Of a stretch of DNA of 5,190 nt, positions 1 through 5,190 are shown one piece after another. Both the position numbers and the translations under genes were made by a program. Under the pieces are notes generated by a model that ran no database searches, was not told the origin of the DNA, and saw nothing but the letters and a program-made list of their open reading frames with translations. The stretch is from an uncultured Gammaproteobacteria bacterium (GTDB lineage Bacteria > Pseudomonadota > Gammaproteobacteria > Pseudomonadales > Pseudohongiellaceae): positions 1-5,190 of the forward strand of contig CAIYIP010000357.1 in NCBI GenBank assembly GCA_903926285.1, written 5' to 3'. The stretch's first letter is position 1, and each line of letters starts with the position of its first letter.

Positions 1-387
1 ACTTCCGTCGATGGCCGCGAACATATGGGTACTATCCGCGCGGTGTCACCAACAGTAGACAGCAATACCCATAACGGACTCGTGTATGTGGATGTACCCA
101 GTGACAATGCGCTGCGTCCTGGCATGTTCGCGCGCGGCAAGATTGAATTCACCGCAAGTGCCGCACAACTCATTCCACTTACAAGCCTCGTCAGCAGTGA
201 TGGCTACAATTATGTTTTTGTGGTCGAGTCCAACCGCCGCGTGCGCCGGCAGATGATTGAAACAGGAGTCATCCAGAACAACAGCATTGAAGTGATCAGT
301 GGTCTGAAGATTGGCGAGAATATCGTCACCAAAGGTGCTGGCTTTCTGAAGGATGGCGATCTCGTTAATGTCGTAGAGGCAAATTGA
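1..387 (+). CDS. RND efflux periplasmic adaptor subunit (membrane fusion protein), 3' end only
   Basis: This is the C-terminal 128 residues of a periplasmic adaptor; the reading frame is open from base 1, so the start lies upstream of the window. The family bridges an inner-membrane RND pump to an outer-membrane channel. The fragment begins in the beta-barrel domain: the segment GTIRAVSPTVDSNTHNG followed by ALRPGMFARGKIEF is the usual signature of AcrA/MexA-type adaptors. It then runs through the membrane-proximal domain, with IPLTSLVSSDGYNYVFVVE, an IETG turn, and the closing stretch EVISGLKIGENIVTKGAGFLKDGD. The N-terminal lipid or signal anchor, the hairpin and the lipoyl half cannot be seen. 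The TGA stop (385-387) is one base before the transporter ATG, so the two genes are co-transcribed and probably translationally coupled. The family assignment is firm; the substrate cannot be inferred. Confidence 0.93.
   Translation, partial: TSVDGREHMGTIRAVSPTVDSNTHNGLVYVDVPSDNALRPGMFARGKIEFTASAAQLIPLTSLVSSDGYNYVFVVESNRRVRRQMIETGVIQNNSIEVISGLKIGENIVTKGAGFLKDGDLVNVVEAN
375..379 (+). promoter_or_regulatory. Ribosome binding site of the RND transporter gene, inside the adaptor gene
   Basis: AGAGG lies nine bases before the ATG at 389, within the last codons of the adaptor gene. This supports the chosen transporter start and suggests that ribosomes finishing the adaptor can reinitiate on the transporter, keeping the two subunits in proportion. 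Confidence 0.7.
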
Positions 388-388
388 A

Positions 389-3300
389 ATGAATTTCGTC
401 ACGTGGTCCATCCGCAATCCTGTTCCGGTCATCATGATGTTTATTGCCTTGACCGTGGCGGGTATTGTCAGTTTTCCGAAACTCGGTGTGCTCGACCGTC
501 CTGACATCGAATTTCCTGCGATCGTTGTAACCGTCGGTTATTCCGGTGTGGCGCCATCACAAATGGAATCGGAGGTTACACGCAAGGTTGAAGATGCCGT
601 AGCGACGCTCGCAGGTATCGAAGAATTACGCTCCACCGTCAGTGAAGGTGCTTCCACTACCATCATCCAGTTTCGCTTTGGTATCGACCTGAGCAACACG
701 ATGGATGAAGTGCGCGATGCCATGACGCGCATTCGCTCTGACCTGCCGCAGGATGCCAACGAGCCAATAGTTTCGCGCACAACAACTGCGGGCCTGCCCG
801 TGGTCACCTGGAGCGTAAGCTCCGACAAGATGACCGATACCGAATTGTCCTGGTTCGTGGATCTTGATCTTGCACGCGAGCTCACTGCCGTTCCCGGTGT
901 TGGTCGCTTCAATCGCGTGGGTGGCGTGAATCGCGAAATCCGTGTTGATCTTGATCCCGACCGCCTTGCGGCGCTGCGCACTACGGCCACTGATGTCTCG
1001 CGCCAATTGCGCCGTATCCAGGCTGAATATCCGGGCGGGGAAGCCCGCCTCGGTGGTGTGGAACAAACAGTCAGAACAACGGGACTCCTGTCCTCAGTAC
1101 AGGAACTTAAGGCACTTCCGATTCTGCTACCAGATGGCCGCAACGTGCGCCTGGACGTATTGGCAGATGTCCGCGACCAAGCCAGCGAACAAAGGCAAAT
1201 GGCGCTACTTAACGGCAGGCCCGTAGTAGGTTTCGAAGTAGTACGCGCATGGGGTGCCAGTGCACTTGATGTGGCGAAGGATGCGCGCGCTACCGTAGAA
1301 CGCCTGAAACTCGAATATCCCGACATCACGTTTGCTGAAGCCAGCTCAACCGTCGAATATATCCAGACGTCTTTTGACGCCTCCATGGAAATGCTCGTGG
1401 AAGGTGCGCTGCTGGCAGTGCTCGTGGTCTGGGTATTCCTGCGTGACTGGCGCGCTACGCTGATCTCTGCCGCTGCCCTGCCCTTGTCGATCATCCCGAC
1501 TTTCTGGGTGATTTTTATGTTTGGCTACACGCTCAATATTCTGACACTAGTGGCCTTGACGCTTGTGGTGGGTATTCTCGTCGACGATGCCATCGTGGAA
1601 GTGGAAAACATCGTGCGCCACTTGCGCATGGGCAAGACGCCACGCGAAGCTGCGATGGACGCCGCAATCGAGATCGGGCTTGCAGTTGTTGCAACCACAC
1701 TCACGATCTGCGCGGTGTTCATCCCTGTCGCGTTCATGGGCAGCATTGCGGGTGAATTCTTCCGTCCGTTCGGTTTCACTGTCGCGATTGCGGTGCTGTT
1801 CTCATTGCTCGTCGCACGTATGCTCACGCCGATGATGGCCGCCTTTTTCCTCAAGCCCCACGTAGAAGTGGAACGCGAAGGCCGTTTATTGCAGTGGTAT
1901 CTGGCCAAAGTAGCCTGGTGCCTACAGCATCGCGGCCTGGTAGTGGTTGTCTCCAGCGTGGTGATGATCGCCATGCTGTCGTTGTTCCGTTTTCTTCCGA
2001 CTGGCTTTGCGCCGGCCGGTGACAATGGTTTTACCCAGCTCTCGGTAGAATTACCCCCCGGCTCACGCCTTGAAGAAACCCTGGCCGTGAGTGAGGAAGC
2101 GCGCGAAATTGTTGCCGCCATGCCTGAAGTGATCAGTGTTTACACCGCCATTGGTGCCGGTGCTGCCGGTGATGGATTTGGTGGTGGTGGATCAGCGGGC
2201 GCCGTGCGCAATGCAACTCTGACTATTCAACTCGAGAAGGATTCCGGAGTTACCGGATTACAGCAGGTCTTCGAAAGCAAGGCCACCGAGGCCCTGCGTG
2301 GTATTGCAGGCGCCCGCCTGCAGTTCCAGGGTGCGGGTGGAGACCGCCTGGAAATGACGCTGGTGAGTGACGATTCTGTCAATCTTGCCAATGCAGCAAA
2401 TGCCGTGGAAGCCGAATTGCGCAATATCGAAGGACTCGGTGCCGTCAACAGCAGTGCCGCGCTACAGAAGCCGGAAATTGTGATTCGTCCCGATCCTGAA
2501 CGCGCCGCAGCATTGGGTGTTACGACCGAGTTGCTTAGCCAGGTTACCCGTATTGCAACCTCGGGTGATGTAAGTACGGGCCTTGCCAAATTCAATCTGG
2601 ACAACCGCCAGATTCCGATCCGCGTGCGGCTCAACGATGCGTCGCGTACCGATATTGAACGGCTTAGCCTGCTGTCGGTCCCTGGTAGCAATGGTCCAGT
2701 GCCACTGATCAACGTTGCAGATGTCAGGCTCGGTTCTGGACCTGCGGAAATCACGCGCGTCAATCGCAGCCGCAATATTACACTGAGCGCTAACCTAAAC
2801 GGCTTGCCACTTGGTGACATTCTGCAACAGGTGGAAAGTTCTGCTGCAATGCAAAACCTGCCTGAAGGCGTTGAGTTCTTACGCACGGGTGATGCCAAGT
2901 TCATCGAGGATGTATTCAGCCGCTTTGCCACTGCAATGATCATCGGTATCTTTGCGATCTACGCAGTGCTCGTTGTGCTGTTTCATAAATTCGTGCAGCC
3001 TCTCACAATCCTCTCGGCCCTGCCACCTTCTGCTGCCGGCGCTATCGTGGCGCTGCTGATTTGCGGCTATGGTCTTGCGATCAATTCATTGATTGGCGTG
3101 TTGATGCTCATGGGCATCGTGACGAAAAATTCTATCCTGCTCGTTGAATACGCGATCATGGCACAGCGTGAACATGGCATGACGCGGCTTGATGCAATGA
3201 TGGATTCGTGTGCCAAGCGCGCGCGCCCCATCGTGATGACATCAATCGCGATGTGCGCGGGCATGTTGCCAGTGGCCATGGGCTGGGCGGGAGATCCAAG

Positions 3301-3493
3301 TTTCCGTGCACCCATGGGTGTTGCGGTATTGGGCGGACTGATCGTATCAACTGTAGTCAGTCTGTTTATTGTGCCGGTGTTCTTCACACTCGTAGACGAC
3401 ATGCAGGTTGGTGTGCAGAACAAGCTTGGCAAACTCTTTGGTTCTTCAGAAACCGAACACGCTGAAGCAACAAAGCCCGTCACACAGCTTTAG
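389..3493 (+). CDS. RND (HAE1/AcrB-type) efflux transporter permease subunit
   Basis: This is a complete 1034-residue inner-membrane, proton-driven export pump, of normal length for the AcrB-like family. The order is: TM1 at about 11-29; the first periplasmic porter/docking block at about 30-335; TM2-TM6 at about 337-487; TM7 at about 514-534; the second periplasmic block at about 535-843; TM8-TM12 at about 845-1001; and a short polar cytoplasmic tail. The proton-relay residues are present: the aspartate pair D399-D400 in TM4 (GILVDDAIVEVEN) and K913 in TM10 (GIVTKNSILLVEY). These match D407/D408 and K940 of AcrB, so the pump looks functional. TM4 carries an extra glutamate (E404) where AcrB has valine, which I recall as a trait of one HAE1 subfamily. 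A glycine-rich loop at 589-605 looks longer than the switch loop of AcrB. The start is supported by AGAGG at 375-379 and by the one-base gap after the adaptor stop. No outer-membrane channel gene is in the window. The substrate is unknown; multidrug, detergent or solvent export are all possible. Confidence 0.97.
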   Translation: MNFVTWSIRNPVPVIMMFIALTVAGIVSFPKLGVLDRPDIEFPAIVVTVGYSGVAPSQMESEVTRKVEDAVATLAGIEELRSTVSEGASTTIIQFRFGIDLSNTMDEVRDAMTRIRSDLPQDANEPIVSRTTTAGLPVVTWSVSSDKMTDTELSWFVDLDLARELTAVPGVGRFNRVGGVNREIRVDLDPDRLAALRTTATDVSRQLRRIQAEYPGGEARLGGVEQTVRTTGLLSSVQELKALPILLPDGRNVRLDVLADVRDQASEQRQMALLNGRPVVGFEVVRAWGASALDVAKDARATVERLKLEYPDITFAEASSTVEYIQTSFDASMEMLVEGALLAVLVVWVFLRDWRATLISAAALPLSIIPTFWVIFMFGYTLNILTLVALTLVVGILVDDAIVEVENIVRHLRMGKTPREAAMDAAIEIGLAVVATTLTICAVFIPVAFMGSIAGEFFRPFGFTVAIAVLFSLLVARMLTPMMAAFFLKPHVEVEREGRLLQWYLAKVAWCLQHRGLVVVVSSVVMIAMLSLFRFLPTGFAPAGDNGFTQLSVELPPGSRLEETLAVSEEAREIVAAMPEVISVYTAIGAGAAGDGFGGGGSAGAVRNATLTIQLEKDSGVTGLQQVFESKATEALRGIAGARLQFQGAGGDRLEMTLVSDDSVNLANAANAVEAELRNIEGLGAVNSSAALQKPEIVIRPDPERAAALGVTTELLSQVTRIATSGDVSTGLAKFNLDNRQIPIRVRLNDASRTDIERLSLLSVPGSNGPVPLINVADVRLGSGPAEITRVNRSRNITLSANLNGLPLGDILQQVESSAAMQNLPEGVEFLRTGDAKFIEDVFSRFATAMIIGIFAIYAVLVVLFHKFVQPLTILSALPPSAAGAIVALLICGYGLAINSLIGVLMLMGIVTKNSILLVEYAIMAQREHGMTRLDAMMDSCAKRARPIVMTSIAMCAGMLPVAMGWAGDPSFRAPMGVAVLGGLIVSTVVSLFIVPVFFTLVDDMQVGVQNKLGKLFGSSETEHAEATKPVTQL

Positions 3494-3540
3494 TCGCTCC
3501 AGCCGGCGCCTTCAATCCCAACAGCAGAAATGATCCTTAA

Positions 3541-3558
3541 CCCTGTCTTATGGCAGGG
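3541..3558 (+). terminator. Weak hairpin at the junction of the convergent genes, possible terminator without a U tract
   Basis: CCCTGTC and GGCAGGG form a seven-pair stem with one G-U wobble around a four-base loop TTAT, 48 bases after the transporter stop. The loop contains the TAA stop codon of the gene on the opposite strand (3548-3550). The stem is better on the + strand, because the wobble becomes a C-A mismatch on the - strand. No T run follows on either strand, so it is not a standard intrinsic terminator. The rest of the 54-base gap (3494-3547) shows no other hairpin with a T tract. The pump operon may end by another mechanism such as Rho. Confidence 0.3.
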
Positions 3559-4510
3559 GCAGGAGCACCCGCAGAAGTTGCGATGCAATGTTCGGGTCAT
3601 CGGCATCTGTTACCAACAACAATTGAAGATTACCGCCAACCCCTTCATGTTTGCTCACTACCGCAATGCCCTCAACCTTGGGAGCGCCTTGCAAGCGATA
3701 CTTTTGCATAAGTTCCCCGTGCGAGTTCACGATGCCAATAATAGAGGCAAGACAAGCACCGTCGTGGTAACTGTTGTCAGTTTTTTCCGCCACAGCACAA
3801 AATACCCACGAACCCGCAGGTAGCGCAGCCGCATCAGTGATGCTCAGTGGCACTCCCTCCACACAGCCGAGATCAAGTTCCTGTATGCTGGTTGCAGTGG
3901 GTGGCTGGGGCACTTGCCCTGTCAGCCAGGCAGCCATGGCAGGCCAGGGATAAGTAATACGCGCGCTGGTGGTTTTACTTTTATTGCCGCGCTGCAGAAG
4001 ATGAAATTGGCCGCCCGTGACAAAGGCGCCTTCAATATTCAGACCATCGAAACCAGCGTCCAGCGGTTCATACAAAGCTTCCAGCTCAAGCCGAACGTTA
4101 GACCCGCGCAATGCCCCTGTTAGATCAAGCGGCAGCAGCACGGCCTGGCAGCGCGTCACGCGCGACCCCGAGCCTATGGCCAGCAATGCTCCGTAGGGAT
4201 ATGCAGGTAATGGCGGCAGCAAGCTCAAACTCTCCAGATCAGGCTTGGCTTTTTTTCGCTTGCCCTTGTCTCTTGGCAGATCACCTGCAAAGAGGCGAAC
4301 CAATGTCAAAGGCTCGAGTTTATCTTCATCAAATGACGCGCCAAGCGCAAAACATCCCAGGTGATGTTCATCGTCAGCAATCACATACGCCCTGGCACCC
4401 GTACAGACGAGACCACTCGCTGCACTCAACCAGGCGTGGCCATGTGGATGATCGTGCAGGTGAACATTCAACTCACGCAGGAATTCTGGAACTATTATTT
4501 TACTTTTCAC
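3548..4510 (-). CDS. Conserved protein of unknown function, resembling the DUF6929 family
   Basis: This is a complete 320-residue protein with no signal peptide and no membrane segment, so probably cytosolic. I do not know its function. It carries spaced short motifs: SGLV (32-35), YVIADDEHHLG (42-52), KAKPDLESLSLLP (87-99), GALLAIGSGS (107-116), LNIEGAF (157-163), LLQRGN (171-176), CVEGVPLSITDAAALPAG (216-233), CAVAEKTDNSYHDGAC (238-253), KVEGIAV (278-284) and LLVTDADDP (298-306). From memory these match the uncharacterised DUF6929 group. The recurring IEG/VEG plus strand pattern suggests a beta-propeller-like fold, which is inference. Residues 17-25 read HLHDHPHGH, with histidine at every second position, which could bind metal. 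A lysine/arginine-rich segment (80-89) may be a surface loop. The start is GTG, supported by AGGA six bases upstream; the only nearby upstream ATG is out of frame. It is convergent with the pump operon and separated from the upstream heat-shock gene by a strong terminator, so it probably has its own promoter in 4511-4653. The open frame and conserved motifs make it a real gene. Confidence 0.88.
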   Translation of the reverse strand: MKSKIIVPEFLRELNVHLHDHPHGHAWLSAASGLVCTGARAYVIADDEHHLGCFALGASFDEDKLEPLTLVRLFAGDLPRDKGKRKKAKPDLESLSLLPPLPAYPYGALLAIGSGSRVTRCQAVLLPLDLTGALRGSNVRLELEALYEPLDAGFDGLNIEGAFVTGGQFHLLQRGNKSKTTSARITYPWPAMAAWLTGQVPQPPTATSIQELDLGCVEGVPLSITDAAALPAGSWVFCAVAEKTDNSYHDGACLASIIGIVNSHGELMQKYRLQGAPKVEGIAVVSKHEGVGGNLQLLLVTDADDPNIASQLLRVLLPLP

Positions 4511-4516
4511 TATATT

Positions 4517-4520
4517 TCCT
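4517..4520 (-). promoter_or_regulatory. Ribosome binding site supporting the GTG start of the unknown-function gene
   Basis: On the - strand, AGGA (within CAGGAAATATA) lies six bases before GTG at 4510-4508. It decides the start, because there is no in-frame ATG close by. Further upstream, TATGAT (4536-4541 on the - strand) resembles a -10 box, but I find no matching -35 element at 16-18 bases, so I do not call a promoter. Confidence 0.65.
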
Positions 4521-4653
4521 GTCCGCTCGACTCATATCATACTGCAATTGTTGGCTACAGGAGGGAGATAAGTCGCGCCTTTTGTCTTTGACTGACGATT
4601 ACGCTCCGGCGGCTGATCAAGTTTAGTCCGGTCTGTAACATGGATCTCCAGGC

Positions 4654-4684
4654 AAAAAAAACGGGGCGCCGATGCACCCCGTTT
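4654..4684 (-). terminator. Intrinsic terminator of the small heat-shock gene
   Basis: Read on the - strand, AAACGGGGTGC (4684-4674), loop ATCG, and GCGCCCCGTTT (4669-4659) form an eleven-pair stem with a single G-T wobble. The last three T of the stem run into five more (4658-4654), making eight T in a row. It begins 23 bases after the heat-shock stop codon. The hairpin is directional: on the + strand the wobble becomes a C-A mismatch, and only a short T run follows. It should stop heat-shock transcripts before the downstream unknown gene. The remaining intergenic DNA (4511-4653) holds no gene that I can support. Confidence 0.92.
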
Positions 4685-4707
4685 ATGTGGTCACGGACAG
4701 ATGGTGA

Positions 4708-5166
4708 TTAGGCAGATTTCAATAATGGCTGCACGTTACTGTCATTGATGGGAATAGAACGCGGTTTCATCGCTTCCGGTATCTCGCGCTCCAGCTGAAT
4801 ATGCAGCAAACCGTTACTCAAGGAAGCCGCTATCACTTTCACGTGGTCGGCCAATTTGAACTGGCGTTTGAAGTTACGTTCCGCAATGCCCTGATGCAGG
4901 TAAGTGCGTCTTTTCTCATTACCCTTGTCGACTTTGGCAGCGGCAACAGTCAATGTGTTGTTTTCGCTGGTAATAGAAATTTCTTGCTCATCATAACCTG
5001 CAACTGCCATCGTAATACGGTATTTGTCCTGTTCCAGTAGTTCGATGTTATAAGGCGGATACGCGGGTTGATTACGCTCGCTCGACGTTACGGAATCCAG
5101 CAACGAAGCCAGATGGTCGAAACCAACGGTTGAACGGTATAAAGGGGCAAAGTCAAAAGTAGTCAT
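4708..5166 (-). CDS. ibpA: IbpA-type small heat-shock protein (Hsp20, alpha-crystallin family)
   Basis: This is a complete 152-residue ATP-independent chaperone that, in this family, coats aggregating cytosolic proteins and hands them to DnaK/ClpB for refolding. The N-terminal arm MTTFDFAPLYRSTVGFDHL (1-19) matches the start of E. coli IbpA as I recall it (NFDLSPLYRSAIGFDRL). The alpha-crystallin domain is at about 36-129, with YPPYNIEL (36-43), ITMAVAGY (51-58), QGIAERNFKRQF (92-103) and the hallmark ASLSNGLLHIQLER (114-127). The C-terminal oligomerisation motif IxI is I138-P-I140, after IPEAMKPRS. It is some 15 residues longer than E. coli IbpA, with most of the difference around residues 22-35 and in the tail after 140. 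I chose ATG at 5166 over a TTG seven codons upstream because the IbpA similarity begins here and AGGA (5177-5174) sits seven bases before it. It is monocistronic by its terminator, and its leader suggests temperature-controlled translation. Whether it is an orthologue of ibpA or of ibpB cannot be told. Confidence 0.95.
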   Translation of the reverse strand: MTTFDFAPLYRSTVGFDHLASLLDSVTSSERNQPAYPPYNIELLEQDKYRITMAVAGYDEQEISITSENNTLTVAAAKVDKGNEKRRTYLHQGIAERNFKRQFKLADHVKVIAASLSNGLLHIQLEREIPEAMKPRSIPINDSNVQPLLKSA

Positions 5167-5190
5167 TGATATATCCTCATCAAGCAATAT
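5167..5190 (-). promoter_or_regulatory. Last hairpin of a ROSE-like RNA thermometer in the small heat-shock leader (partial)
   Basis: On the - strand the leader reads AUAUUGCU (5190-5183), loop UGAUG (5182-5178), AGGAUAU (5177-5171), AUCA, then AUG. The two arms pair as A-U, U-A, A-U, U-A, U-G, an unpaired G, C-G and U-A, which closes the Shine-Dalgarno AGGA in a weak stem. A U(U/C)GCU segment paired with the ribosome binding site, with a G left over in the middle, is the hallmark of ROSE elements that control ibpA-type genes: the stem melts on heating and frees translation. ROSE leaders usually have further, more stable hairpins upstream; these, and any sigma-32 promoter, lie outside the window. 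The pairing is seen directly; the thermometer role is inferred. Confidence 0.68.

Noticed and set aside
538..1494. A 318-codon open frame on the - strand inside the transporter gene
   Set aside because: Its translation is rich in Ser, Arg and Thr with no recognisable motif, and it lies wholly opposite a clearly conserved transporter frame. It is a shadow of codon bias.
3505..4036. A 12-base direct repeat, GGCGCCTTCAAT, at 3505-3516 and 4025-4036
   Set aside because: About one exact 12-base repeat is expected by chance in a window of this size. One copy is coding and the other intergenic, and neither is flanked by mobile-element features.
4536..4541. TATGAT on the - strand as a promoter -10 box for the unknown-function gene
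   Set aside because: It matches the -10 consensus well and lies at a sensible distance, but no acceptable -35 hexamer is found 16-18 bases upstream, so it is only a possibility.
4111..4626. A 171-codon open frame on the + strand across the start of the unknown-function gene and the intergenic region
   Set aside because: It is antisense to conserved motifs of the - strand gene, and its translation has no family resemblance. Its tail runs into the intergenic region only because no stop codon intervenes.
5167..5187. TTG at 5187 as an upstream start for the small heat-shock protein (seven extra residues)
   Set aside because: IbpA similarity begins at the ATG at 5166, which has a well-spaced AGGA. 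The TTG would place the ribosome binding site inside the coding region, and it forms part of the thermometer-like stem.

Overview
The window appears to be chromosomal DNA of a Gram-negative proteobacterium, most likely a gammaproteobacterium. The evidence is a tripartite-type RND efflux pair, which needs an outer membrane to make sense, and a small heat-shock protein that closely resembles enterobacterial IbpA. Nothing points to a mobile element, prophage, CRISPR array, tRNA or rRNA. The genus cannot be fixed from this sequence.

Layout: positions 1-3493 (+ strand) hold the 3' end of a periplasmic adaptor gene (membrane fusion protein), followed one base later by a complete 1034-residue RND inner-membrane transporter. 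The two are almost certainly one operon and one machine: the adaptor links the proton-driven pump to an outer-membrane channel, which is not encoded here. Positions 3548-4510 (- strand, convergent with the pump) hold a 320-residue cytosolic-looking protein of unknown function. It has a GTG start and an N-terminal stretch with histidine at every second residue. Positions 4708-5166 (- strand) hold a complete IbpA-type small heat-shock protein gene, ended by a textbook intrinsic terminator at 4654-4684.

The most informative regulatory signal is at the right edge. The last 24 bases before the heat-shock start codon fold into a short hairpin that hides the ribosome binding site and has the UUGCU/AGGA pairing with a bulged G typical of ROSE-type RNA thermometers. 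Only this last hairpin is inside the window.

The pump operon, the unknown gene and the heat-shock gene look like three independent transcription units. I see no evidence for a new multi-gene system. The items most worth a second look are the partial RNA thermometer, the alternating-histidine stretch in the unknown protein, and the enlarged glycine-rich loop in the transporter.
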